This document shows, piece after piece, positions 12,188 through 26,100 of a DNA stretch of 64,000 bases (within the stretch, counting starts at the first letter, position 1; each line of letters starts with the position of its first letter). Source of the DNA: Echinometra lucunter (taxonomy: Eukaryota; Echinodermata; Echinoidea; Camarodonta; Echinometridae). The stretch is from NCBI GenBank assembly GCA_029962745.1, contig CM057167.1, positions 19,000,054 through 19,064,053 of the forward strand. Reading direction: 5' to 3'. The translations under genes were made by a program, and so were the position numbers. Under the pieces are notes generated by a model. That model was not told the DNA's origin. It searched no databases and saw nothing but the letters and a program-made list of their open reading frames with translations.

Positions 12188-12215
<28 letters not shown>
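12188..12215. repeat. C28 homopolymer
   Basis: An uninterrupted run of 28 C, the longest of about ten long C or G runs in this window. Confidence 0.9.
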
Positions 12216-12660
12216 GATTTGAGAACAAAAAGTTGTAAATACATGTATACGGGATGACAGCTATTCAAAATAACATGAATGGGTACATTTACATGGTTTT
12301 TATCAGAACAGTGCACCATGTTTTCTATACTTTCTACTTTCTTCATGGTCTAAATACTGAATATGGAAAGTTAGAAATAATATTTTTTTTAAATTATCTC
12401 ACAAAGCACTTGGTGGTTCAACAAATAAAAATGCAGCATTTTCTATACATTTATATACTTCACCTACATCAAATACACCGCCTACAGCGAAATACATGAA
12501 CATATTTTATATTTCTGTATGATACATGCATATCAAAATAGCATTTAATCCTCTCACGCACAAATTTCCATTGCTTCCGTTAGTAAGTCATAAACTAGGG
12601 GGATGCAAAGCAAACATATCATAGTCAATTCTACTGCAATGCACAATTCAACACCGTTTG

Positions 12661-12722
12661 CTAAAAATCATAACACTTTTATGCTAAAAATCATAACACT
12701 GTGAGCTAAAAATCATAACACA
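12661..12722 (+). repeat. Three-copy minisatellite, CTAAAAATCATAACAC
   Basis: CTAAAAATCATAACAC occurs three times with spacings of about 22 bp. There is no link to a gene. Confidence 0.85.
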
Positions 12723-14865
12723 ATTTAATACCAGTACCAGTAAATGTCTCTTGCCAATTACCTTATTGTCAATGAAGCAGAGATGGTGGTATTGCATGTA
12801 TGTATCAATATATCCACCACATCAAATCTATATTTTAAGTGAAATGGCTCCCCGTTTAATCTTTAATCATGATCTCGTCTTGAGTCTGGACTTAGGAAAT
12901 GTTAATCCCCTGATTACAATAATAACAATAATAATAATATACATGTATTTACATTATTTCATACATTAAATAATAATAAAAATTTAGAATAAATTACAAC
13001 TTTTCTAAAATGTTAAGATGCATAGGATGATAGATATCTGTTGATATTATTCTATTCTACATTAAGATTTATTGTTTGATTGCACCCTTTGAATTATTCT
13101 TTTTGTGCTGTATTGCATAATGAAATGCCAGTTAATTTGATTTCATATCATCTATTAAAAATCATCATTGCAACTGGAAAGGATTGTGATTCATTGAGCT
13201 CTACAGAAGAAGCTCTGTAGCATTATATGAAAGAATCTTACCTCAAAGCCCTCACTAGTGGCTTATAAGATTTCTCTGATTTCTCTTCATACATAAACAT
13301 TCAGAATGTACCATAATTCCAAATGGCCCTGTAGTTTGTTGATGTTGTAGAAAGGTAAGTAGAATACAGAAAAATATTTAGAGCACCTCAATCCACAGAT
13401 TACCTCTTTCTTCCCTTTGTGTTTTGCTTTCTCAATAACTCAGTTTACTCCTAAGTACATAGTCATTTTAGAATATTTTTAATCACACATATATGCCAAT
13501 CAAGAATCTGTACTGCCTGAACCATGACACATTTGATCACAATACCTGCATCCTTAAATCTGATTCATTAGCAAGGTAAGCTAGGGAGTAGGGAGCTAAA
13601 TGGATGTTATAAAATATCTAAAAATATCTACATGTCAGAGTGTCTCTCAGTATACTGGCCTGAGAGAGAGAGTGTCAATTAAAGCAAACTGATCTCACCT
13701 TCCCACGTTCATGACGTCAAATGACAGTTATAAACTTTATTTGATCATGAGAACATGTAGCTACTTGATATAATTTTCCATAAGCATTTTGGTTGATCAA
13801 ATAGTCTTGTCTTTTATACTCAATTTGCCAGGTTCTGAAAGCTTTCACATTAAAATTCCTTAAGAAAATGGTGTAAACAGGCATGCCAACCATGACAATA
13901 AAGCCCATATAAGGTTTTGCTCTATTAAATTCCTTTTTAATGGCAAAGAACTGAGAACAAACAATGCTCTCTTTTCCTTTATTATTACTGTCTTTTTATC
14001 AGTTTCCTGAGTTTTATCAAAACCCCTCCCTAAAAGGTTCATCTAACATCTATCCACTGATTTTGGTTTCTCAAACCAGCAAATGAAATCACCTTGCAAA
14101 TTCAACACCTCAAGGAGGAAGGGTACATGTAAATTGAGAGTGCTATGTGTTTACAACAACTATTTGAACAGAACATGGTGAGAGATAAACTGTTGAGTTA
14201 GTTGATAGGCAGACAAATGGTATCTTGGGATGTGTATTAAAATCATGGATTTGTTGGTGTCATCACCTGCATGAATTCAAGTTATATCAGATCTAATATA
14301 AAGACGTATGATTCCATCAGTTGCATCTTAAGATCTTTCTTCCTTGTTGCAAATTCATTATCTTCATTTTCCCCTCGCACAAATGTCAGGTTTCCTGATT
14401 CTGTTATAAGAAGCAAATCATATGATCATGTCCTATTTTCTCTGTGTAAATCAATTCATCTTATCATCCCCATATATGATGTGAATTTAATATAATGTGG
14501 AGAAAAGGACAGGACAAATCCTATTTAATCTCCTGATGAATTATGTTATCTGGTGTTTTTTTCCTCTTCAAAACATACTAGTAACTCTAATGAGATAAGG
14601 ATTGAAAAAGTCATCACATCCTATTTTTTTCATCTGTACTTTTCCTTTGCACAATACACAGTGACAAATAAACTAATCGGTCAAATCTTATTTTCTCCTT
14701 GGAATTGTTCACCAGTTCTCCCTTGCATGATATTATGATTCTAATATGATGTGAAGTAAATCAACACTTCAAGCACCATTTTCTCCTGGTTCATAATTAA
14801 TTCATGTATTTTCCATTGCATGATACAAGTCTAATATGACGTCTAGAGAATCGTTAGGTCTAATC

Positions 14866-17800
14866 TTATTTCCTCCGGGTGAACAAGGAAGACAGGTAAG
14901 TGATGCCAGCATTAATAGCTCCAGGACTACTTTCGGTGGATGGCGACTTCTCTTCCTCTGTCGTTGGACTGCTGACATTGTCCAGCTCAGAGCTGTCCAG
15001 CATTTCAAATTCAGCCAGTTCCTCGTCCGACTGCGGGGACGGGGTAAGACCACTTGGTATTGTCGCATCCGTGTTCGGCGGACCTGTCAATTGTACGGAT
15101 TTTACTGGCAAAGTCGGGTGCTTCTGTTTTGTTGATTGTTTCTCAGGGATGGCAGGAGTGGGATTGCTGACACCTAAACCGGTTAATGATGTAACCGCTT
15201 CTGACATGACAGCTGCGACAGTTTGTGAAAGGAGTTGCGCGGCGGCGGGCGGAAGGGACTGACCGCCCCCTTCAGCTGCTAAATCGGAGGTGCGAGCTCT
15301 GTTTTCCTTGACACGAGGCTGCAGAAGGTCATCCAGAGGAGATTCCGGAGTGTCTAATTCATGGTCGCCAAAGTCATCATCAGTAGACATGCCAAAGAGA
15401 TCTGACGGAGGCCGCAATCGTGAAGCATTATCTGTTCCGCCATCTATAACATTACCAGCTGATCGTGAATCAAGTTCATCCCCACTTGGATCCAAAGCAC
15501 GATCTTGAAATGAAGGCATTTCACTCAACCCAGCTAAGAGGTTAGTAGATTCGTTGTCTGTGTTCAGCTCTGCAGGTTAGAAACGTGTATAAAATGAGCA
15601 CTTTTTAACAAAATTTGAAGCACAAGGGTTATTAATTGTGATAGCTTGCATAAAATGTGGCTACTAACTTACAGGATTCCATAGCCAAACAACATCAATA
15701 TTACATATACATTTCAATATTTTCCTCAATGTAGGAATTCCAGAACAATTCATTCTTCAAGATTGACCTTCATTCCTCCCATCATGATGTATGACAAGAT
15801 CCAAGATAAATAAGTAGAATAATAACCACCTAATTTTCAATGTCATGTCAGATTATATCTTCTTTTGAACATGAATTTCACTTCATTAAAGCTTTGGCAT
15901 TTTCATAAGATGAGCCAGAAAATATGTTTGTATTTTAACCCACTGCGCCCTTCACAAGAGGGTTATTATCTTTGACTATGACCAACTACCACAGACCTGA
16001 ATTCTGCCTAATATACAAATATCAGCAGAGAGCGTACCATCATCTGTAAATTCTACTGAGCCACCCCTTGGTATAAGGTCTCCTATTAACCCATATGTAG
16101 GGGTTCCTTGGTAGCTGGAAGATGGGGTGGCACCAATGACTCGTGCTGCATGAGATAAAGCTGCGTCAACGGAGGGACCAGGGGTGGGGCAGAATTCGTT
16201 GAGTTCGCTGTCAGAGCTGCTTTCGTCATCCCCATCTTGGTTACGAGAGGATCTCCTGCGACCTATTTGTTAAAAGGCATATGATCTTGGAGAATTTGAT
16301 ACTGCTTGGGTACTCATTCAATAATGGATATTATAGAGAACTGGAAGTGTATTGCACTTTTACAAGTGACAGGTACTGCAAATGCTGCGACCATCCAAAC
16401 ACTTAAATTTAAAATATTCCCCCGAGAGGACTTGCCTGATGTAATTTTCTTGTTTATCTCTAATACCTCCATCCCACTAGAAGGCGATTGGTGGATTGTG
16501 GCTTGAGCTTTGTCAATCTTCTCCGTCGTATCTTGAGCCTATCTAAAGCGCCAATGATCGCCACCATCGCCCTTGTCGCCACCAAGTTTTGAACATGTTC
16601 AAAAACTTCCGTAGAGTAGCGCCGAGAGACCAAGAGCACCACAATCGTCTTAAGAGCGTATTAAAAACGACATGCCCATAGCTCTAACGTATCAGCAACG
16701 CCTAAAGCGTACTTTAAGCGCAATGATAACAGCTCCTATCGCCCGTGCTTTCAGGCCCGTTCCCAAGACGATTTTCCCTCAGTTATGTTTCTGCGCATCT
16801 CATCCGCACATCTTGGCTAGTATTGTTACGTCATCACAACAGCAGTGTAATCACCGCGCAGGTCAAGAATGAAGTTGGAGGGCGATTCTGCCACGCTTTG
16901 CAAAATTTGCACGGATCGCCATGGATTGCCATAGTCGCCATGATCGCCTTTCTAGTGAGATGGGGGCCTAAATATGCAACAACACATACATTGGAAACTC
17001 AGTATAAAGAGATCTGATATAACAATGTTCCTGATATAACAAGGTAATTTTCCGGTCCCGGCTCTTTATATTCTATTGTTTTTTTAACCTTGATATAACA
17101 AGATTCCTGCTATAAGGTAATTTTGATGGTCCCAAAGACCTTGTTATGCTGAGTTTCCACTGTATGTACCTTTCTCCAATCATAAGATCTTACTGAAATT
17201 TTCGCACAGTCTTGCTATACCTCTTCTGTCCTAAAATCTATACATGAAGTCATATCCACAGATGTACAAGGTGATGAAGGGGGGGGGGGGGCAGGGAGGG
17301 GGAACTTGCCCAACTTGCTTGCAAAATTTCCAGATGGAAAAGTTGATACAATCAAACCTGCTTTAATTTGTAACCATCTGTATTGCAAGGCTTACATGTC
17401 AGTCCTGTCGATAAGACCACTATTTCCATTTCCCTTGAACAGTGCTCTTCATTGAAATGTGTATTAAATGAACATCTACATGAAGACCACCTGCTTCTAA
17501 AAACTGCTTTTTATAACTCCCCTAAGTGGTCTTTATAAACAGGTTTCACTGTATATGAAGAGGTGCAAATCCCCTGACAAGAATGTGCCCTTATGCTTAC
17601 ATCCACGATAGAGTATATGGTCGAGCAACACATTAACCCATTTGTGACAGGAATTATTTAAAACCTAATTTGATCAGCTTTTATTCTTCAAATTGGCAAC
17701 ACCAACATTTTTATTTTATTGCTACATTTTTTTTAATAAAACGTCATGTATCTGAAATGAATATAAATTGACAGAAATTACGAGAAGTCAAAAAGTTGCC

Positions 17801-20124
17801 AATTTGCAGGGGAAACGGTGATTTTAAACCTTCTATCACGTTGCCAATTTAAGGATTTTAATGTTTATTTTCCTTTAAAAAATTTTCAGCATCAAACAAC
17901 GAATATTGATGCAACCAAAATGGGCACAGTTTGTGTAGAATTTTTTGCTCTTTCTGCTCATGTATTTGGTATGATTTTTAGGGCTTTGCATCAAAAGATA
18001 TTAGGCCAAACCACAAAATGTGGACCTCTGTCACGAATGGGTTAATTTTCCGTCTTTCCTATGTTACATGAACCATAGCAGAGGTAATGTCATAAAACTC
18101 ATAAACATGGAAAAAGTCAACAGGATGTATCGGAAGTTCAGATACATGTATGACGGCAATAGAGAGCAGCACCTCGACTGTTGCAGAGTATCAGTCTGCA
18201 TTAGCTCTGCAATGCAGTTGATACCTATCTATGTCTGTTTCAATTTTAGAGGCATTGCCACTTCCTCCTATCTCATGACCATGATTTGCCCCATTACCAA
18301 AGCCCATCATTTCCTTCCGTGCATGGCCACAGAAGGACTGGGAGGGGGTGGGGATGGGGAAAAGGGTTAAATGGAAGCCCCCATCTACTAATACCTTCAA
18401 TTCATACAAGAGTAACGATGTGCTTGTCAGAGAGACTTTTTTGAGATTCCCCCCCCCCCCCCCCCCCCCCCCGAGAAATGTGATATGATTTATCTTTATT
18501 TTGCTTGTCTGCTTTTTTCAGATAACATACTCCCCACCTCCTAGTAAAAAAAACCCTGCATCTGCTACTAACTCTGTACATGACTCATAATGTTACTTGA
18601 AAACATGAGGGTCCTGTTTCACAAAACTTATTATTTTATGTTTATTTTAAAATGATTTCCTTTTAAGCCAAAGAAAGTGAAGAATTTGATTTGACTGTAA
18701 TTAAATTTGATATACAATTGTGACAATTGTTACTGATACCCAGTTTCGTGAAACAGGACCTCGTTATAATGGCTGAGGATCTTACGTCTTTGACGTTTCT
18801 CTTTACGTTCCAAGCTATCCATGCTCTGTTCAAACTGGCGGAGGAAAGGATGCAGCTTGACATAGATTTTACCGGATACATCATGGTACAGATAGGCTGG
18901 CCACAGAAGCAGACATATCACTAGGATAGATGAGTAGAATATGATAAACATTGTACAAAAATGTAGATTACTGTTACAAAAAATAAGCATAGATCATGAC
19001 AACTGTGACGTCCACCATAAAACGACCAATACGTCACAATGGGAAGTTTAGGGTAAATGGCTAAAAAGAGAGCTTGGGATTAAAAAGTTGATACATGTAT
19101 TAGGTTTTTTATATGTTCTGACAGTTCATTTATTGATCTACCATTTGACCAAATTTGGGACTCTGTAATGTATAAATGGCAAATGCATTTTTTTCTTTGA
19201 TTCAAAATTACCATTTTCAGAGAATTTTGAAATACATGTAAAAATATGCCAGCTGCTGGGTACAACTTTCACATTAACATGTGTACATAACTCGAAGTTA
19301 TTCACTCTGTGGCTTTGAAAATCTTAACAAGGAGAGAAGCACATCTCTTTTGAAACTATTCAAAGTTTGAGCCTAATCTGATAATCCCTTCATTCATAGT
19401 CCTCAGTACCTCAGGAATTCTTATTCAACCTTTCGGTGAGACAGACAATAGGACACTAGTATGGCACTCCAGGATGCCATACTCCTCATCTTTACATCCT
19501 GTTTTCTCTATTATGCTGGCGGGTAGCCTGTCGGACAAGCTCTCATTCTCACTGTAATTTCAAAGGGTTTGCATGGTCTTGACAAGGCAAGTTATACATG
19601 TATATCACTCAAAAGCTTACAGTCCAAGCCTTTATACTGTGGTAAAATGTAAAAATGTAAAATTTATGATTTATTGGTCATTTTGTGGTGGAGGGTTACA
19701 ATCTACCTGCATGTAGTTGTGGAGAGTTAGCCCTATAATCGTAGATGCTCCTCCCATAATATATTCAAAATGCCCATCCAAGTTTTAACTCCAATGGAAA
19801 TATCTCACAGTACCCTACCCAAATTATTTTTAGCAGGTCCTTCTGTCCTCATCCCAAACAGGCAGCTATTTAAATTTGTGATCACTAAGACATACACTTA
19901 GCACTGCATTCAAAACTATGAAATGAAATGTAGGCCTATGAAAGTTATAACAGTTATGAAAGGGCCAGGAGGTTATGGCTAGGAGGTCACTTGATAGTTA
20001 CATTAGCCAGTCACCTGATACTTACAGATTGTATATGAGATGAGAACTCCAGGTATGTAGTACCCAATGGTAGCCATAGTAAGACACAGCAGGCATGTCA
20101 ATGTACAGAACTATATACACAGAT

Positions 20125-20173
<49 letters not shown>

Positions 20174-23100
20174 AAGCTCCTTACAAATAATGAGTACAAA
20201 CCTTTTTATTTGCATTTGTTCTGAAATGCATGCTTCAGCTTCTTTTCCTTTTTATCCCCCTTACTTCCAAGAGCAACTTTTTAACTTTCATGTAATATTT
20301 TCTCTGATGTTCTTACTGTACTTTCAAGAATTCTTTCACAGCCGCAGAAAGGGTCGATTGCCAATAGGGACCAATTGGTTTTTAATGGGTCGATTTCAAG
20401 AAAGACCTTGAGTACACCTCGTGTTTCTTCGTAGATTAGACCTGAGATTCTTTGGCCTATCTATTGTAAAAAACAGTTCCATGGGTACACAGTAATTTGA
20501 CAAAATTACCATCAAATCATGGTAATTCAATGGTATTTGCATGGTACTGTCATGGTTTGATCATAATTTTGTCAAAATATCATGGTACCCATGGTACTTT
20601 TTCTGCAGGGATAAACTCTCCTACACGTGATAGCATGCAGATATTGTACAATGCTAGAAAAATATAATGTCTGATAACGTCATGTTTTACACCAAGTGAA
20701 GTAATTTTCATATGAATAAGAGAAATTAATACACCAAACAATGAAAATCTAACCCCACAATGTAAGTTTTATCAAATCTTATCTAAAATTCAAAGGCTTG
20801 AAAATCATACCATGTGTTTACAGAGGAAAGCTTTGGAGAACGTAAACCCATGATTATTGAGAGATGACATTACACGTAAATATTGGCTATTTGGATTTAT
20901 TTTTAATGTAGATGTAAAGTACATCATGATATCCACTTTAGTAGCGCTTGTTTTTCAAGAAAATAAAGCTACAACAAACTTACTTTTGCTGGTTCATGTC
21001 TCCTGAGCTCCCAGAATGCATTGTACCACTCATCGGCGACTTGCCACGCCCTGGCTACATGATCACACAGCTCTGGTACACTCAGCAGGCGTAGATGCAG
21101 AGGTGTCCAACTGGGAAGGAGGATCATTAAAAAAACAGAGCATGCAGAATGAATGCAGAAGAGAGGTTGATATACATTCTGTCATTGTTTGATACAACTC
21201 GTGATTTGCAGCCAGAGTCTGAATGTGCAGTTTTCAACAAAAACAAACAAAAATATATTCAATAATTACAAATGATTACAAAAGATTTTTACAAACAAAA
21301 CACTCAAGTAGATAATTGGCATCATAACATATAACATTATATAATGGCACCAAACAGTGACTCCATAAAATTTCAGAAAAAAAATGGTTCAAATGAGTTT
21401 TACTTACTCTTCCTCATCCGGATTCTTTGGATTTACTGTGAATTAAAATAAAAATACAGAACTTTCAACATATATTGAAAAAAAATGTCCCTCGGTGACA
21501 AGGGCGTTAACTTGAGCATGACGCAAAGAGTTGTACATTGCCCGACTGGCAGGAGTGCCTTGAGTGCACACTACGTGAAAAGTATGATGTAGCACTCCAG
21601 TAATGCTCTTCTGCCAGCCGGGTGATGAAATGTTCATATCGAAGTGGAATCTAATAGTGTAACAAGTGATTTGTATTAAAGCATAGACTAAGAGTTCATA
21701 AAATAAATGTTGGAGAAACTTTGCAAAGAATCTAATGAATCATACCTGACAATGCGGATACTTTTACATATCTGTTCTTTGATTTCTCTGCTTGCCTATT
21801 TTTTTTTTTAAGGTTAGACTTTCCTGATTTAAAAGTACAACATTCCTAAAGTGAAAGAAACCCAAAGATAATACTTTTCAAACTAAGCTGTGAAAATTAT
21901 ATATAGAAGTTTCTTCTCATAATGAAATAAATTTCCAAATGTTTATGAATTACAGAGATTACTTCAGAATTTCCACGGATTATAAATGTTCCCACAAAGT
22001 TGATAATGGTTCAGCTAAAAATTAAATATATGTTTTCTACTTCCTTTTCAGTAACTATGACTGGCTTCAAGATCAGTGCAGGGCTGCTGTTGGGCATGTC
22101 AAGCTATTGTGTGATAGGTCACTGACCACTCAGATTTCACTTCAAATATCTGATCATAGCCCTGCTAGAGGTCAAATCAAGCTAGATATGAAATGACACA
22201 TACATGTATGACATCAATTTATGTTCAGAACTCCCTCAGTACATGTACTTGGTAACATACATGTACAAGACACCACATGACCAAAATTTCTTTGACTCTG
22301 TCAATTCACAAGTTATCAAATTATCTTCATTTTTTTCTTTCTTTTTGGTACATGTATCACCTTACACATGTACATGCATTACCTAGCATATTGGGCCACA
22401 CCCTGTAGCGGAAGGTCTCAATGCAAACAACAATGAAGCATATCATAGCAGATATGAAGACGACTCGCTGGTTGGTGGTTACAGCAAGCCTGCAAGGAAA
22501 ACAAAGGAGAAGCACATATGAGAGATAACAGGTGATGTTTGTTATTCCGAAGGTTCGTTATGTCAAAGATTCGTTATTCCGAAACACGCAAATTGCGTAT
22601 ACCTAGATGTTCGTTAGTCCGAAAATGAAAAAGGGTTCGTTAATCCGAACATTTGTGGCATTATTCCAAAGGTTTGTTAGACCGAAGGTTCATTAGTCCG
22701 AAAATGAAATAATTTAAGGTTCGTTAATCCGAAAATGAAATAAGGTTCGTTATTCTGAAGGTTCGATATATAGTTTGAAAATGAAATAAAGTTCATTAGT
22801 CCGAAAAGAACTAACAAACTAAACGAATCTTATCTTTTTTTCGGACGAACAAACCGTCGGAAGAACAAACATTTTTTCATTTTCAGACCAACGACCCTTC
22901 GGAATAACGAACCTTATTTTATTTTCGGAATAACGAACCATTCGGAATAACGAACTGTAACGAGAGAAAGCAATAGGATCTGCCAGATCATTTCAGTACA
23001 ATACTGTATAAAGCCAATATTTTAGCGCACAGATATTTCAGCAATTTGGGACAACTTTGACATCTTAGCGAGTTCTGAATGTTTTGAATGATGTTCCTAT

Positions 23101-26100
23101 AATTAAAGGCATTTATTGTGTGAAAATTTTAGTGCGGAAAAATTGCTAAAATAGCCAAAATAAAAACAAATGTGAGAGAGTTCTTAATGTTTTGTTTGAA
23201 TGATGTTCCTATCATTAAAGGAATTTATTGAGTGGAAATTTTAGTGCGGAAAAATTGCTAACATAGCCAAAATAAAAAGCAACATGAAAATTTTACGCTT
23301 ATGCCAAGCACATCATAACAGATATGAAAATGAGTGACTGGTTCATGGTTACAGCAAGCCTGCGATTATAATAAGAAAAATGGAATACATTAATACATCT
23401 CATGATGTGCGACATACGCTGCAATGATGACCATCATTCCACAGAGGCCATCTGGGTGTGCAGTGGTTAGTTTGCAGGTCTACACAAACTCTGGTCATGT
23501 ATACATATCTCAGCAAATCATCCTTTTAGAGCAGTTCAGTTGATTCATTTGCACAATTCAACCACTTTTATAAAAATAATGATTAACACAAAACCTTCAA
23601 TTACTTTGATAATTGGGGATTCAGTTTGAATTGACTCATTCACTGTCAAAAAAATTTGCGAACAAATTACTCACAGGAAGTGTATGCTTCATTGCCGACA
23701 ATAAATGTCAGCTGTCAGATGTGTAGACATCCCCTCATATGATAGACTGTGTAGCAGGGATGGCACCAGAGTACATGTATCTTGACAGGGGGGGGGGAAG
23801 CAAGATGACCCACAGATGATTTTTTTTTTCATGTTTTAAATGCAAAAAACAGGGCTACTGTATTACGTCCCTGCCATCTTCCCAATACTCTTCTTTTTTC
23901 CTTTTTTCTTTTTTCCCTTTTTCTTTTCTTCTTTCTTTTTTGATCACTTGAAAAATCATTGGGGGTCACCCCTGCCCCCCAAACGCCACCCTACCATGAA
24001 GATATCATGCGCAGCTTAACTCAGTTAGTTTGCCTCATTGAAGTTAAAGGTATATCTTTCTCCTTTCTTGATGAACAAGTTGTGGAGTGAACATACCTTA
24101 TTTTAATCAGCTAAATAATGTGTACATGTACATTCAACTTTGTAGGGGTGTTCTAAAAGGAGAACAACACAAACATTAATTAATGGATTAATCTTAAACA
24201 GAGAGGGAGAAAGAGAGAGAGGGGGTGGGAGTGGGAATGAGGTGAGGGAGTACATAGCCTGCAAGCCAAGATACTCTGTCTCAAGTTTAATTTTGCATTG
24301 TATTACAATACTATAGGTCTAGAAGTGATCAAGTTAAATAGCACGTGTACATGTAATCAATAGAGGGGAATTCAAATGTCAATACAAATATACATGTAGG
24401 CCATGATGCCTGATGGCATGATCACTTACACATGTACACAGCTGTGTTTTACATTTCATTCAGTGACTGAGTGGGCCTATAAAATGTAAGACATCCAAAC
24501 TTGTACATGTATGGAGATCTAAAACTGTATTACAAGCATGTTTTCTAATTTCAATACTTCTCATTAAGTCACTTAATTTCATTTCTTTTTTACTCTGGGA
24601 ATTTTTGTATATTCTGACAGATCATCATGCTGAGCACTTTATAGAAACATTTGTACTATCAAAGCACTCTAGAAAAGTAACTCATAAATACCAATGATTA
24701 CCACATCTAAATGTACATGTACATACAGTATTATAGTACAAATGGATCAGAATAGCTCCTTAAACTTAAAGGGAAAGTCCACCTCAGAAGTTTTACTAGC
24801 TGTTTCAATAAAAGGAGTTAAATTTGCACAGCATTTAAAAAAAGAAATGAGCAAAATCGGTCAAAGAATAAGAAAATTACACTCATTTACATTTTCTAGT
24901 AAATTACTCTTGGCTCAGCAAATTGGCAACATGATCACATCATATGTGAGCAGCTCTCCTTTCACTTTGTACATGAAATTTAACATTTTCTCAATTTTCT
25001 TGGAAGTTACACATTTTCTCAACCCACAGTCAAAGTATGTTATGTAAAAAGCAATTCTTCTGAACATACTTTGACTATATGGGGGTTAGGAAACATGTAA
25101 CTTCCAAGAAAATTGAGAAAATGTGAAATTTCATGTACAAAGTGAATGGAGAGCTGCTCACATATGATGTCATCAGTGTTGCCAATTTGCAGAGACAGCA
25201 TATAACTGAGTGTAATTTTCTTATTCTTTGACCGATTTTGCTCATTTCTTTTCTAAAATGCTGTTCAAATTTAACTCCTTTTATTGAAACAGTGAAACTT
25301 CTAAGGTGGACTTTGCCTTTAATGCTTATATTTTTGTAGCAAAATGAGAGTGATACTGATAGAGTTTCACAATGTCTGACTTGCAAAGATGCATACATAC
25401 ACATGTGACCAGAAAAGCAGGAACAAAGTCACCTGCACATACTTTAATTTGCTAGTGATCAAATGCAAATGACCAAAGCATGACCCCTACATGTAATGTA
25501 CAATGTACATTAAAGATAGAGGTGATAAGTAGACAGTAAAATGTAAAAATGAGCTCAATATTATCATTACATCATGGCCATGGACTCTACCAGTACCACC
25601 CTATATTACAGAATAATCCTGTTTGTAAGTTTTCCATAGACTGTAAACTAAGGATTGTTGCTTCCTCCTTTGACAGTCAACAAAGCACAGCATTTCTCTG
25701 GAATCTGTTATTTGTAAACAGCCAAATCTCGGTCAGTTATATGTAAATGAGCTTTGATAATAATAATCAGTGCAGTGCAATAACCCTTGCCCATTCTGAA
25801 AAGAAGAAAAAAAAATGTCAACAAAGGCAACAAACAAAAAGTTTACTCAAGTGATGTATTACAGTAAATAATGTAGTCTATTTCCAAGCAAAAAGGATGG
25901 TTTATCTAGCAACTCAGACAATGCACTCGAACACTGTGGACAGATCCATTTTTAAAATGATATGAGATAGATTCATAGCATGCAAAGGGATAAATACAGT
26001 TCCTGCACATAATTTTTACTTTAAAGTGATTACACAATGGCAAACAAAATTTTGATATATGATTGAGAATAGAATTCTAAGAAGAATGAAATTAAAAATA

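Larger units (their letters stand above)
9095..14865. other. Intergenic stretch between convergent RPL37A and RETREG
   Basis: No supported coding exon. The part nearest 14865 should include the RETREG 3' UTR. Elements noted are repeat copies at about 10530-10733 and 10797-10936, a C28 run, and a three-copy 17-bp minisatellite at 12661-12722. The rest is AT-rich unique-looking sequence without a frame I can recognise. Confidence 0.6.

Noticed and set aside
14836..15508. Plus-strand open frames opposite RETREG exon 8
   Set aside because: They are shadows of the strongly supported minus-strand exon with the LC3-interacting motif and correct splice junction.
22537..22957. CRISPR-like array of GTTCGTTATTCCGAA units
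   Set aside because: Units are irregular in spacing, spacers are themselves repetitive, the right half is inverted, and the genome is eukaryotic.
24694..25404. Two similar proteins encoded on opposite strands (SIKGVKF...SSSPFTLYMKF)
   Set aside because: Both frames come from the two inverted arms of one hairpin element; the repeated peptide is a consequence of the palindrome.
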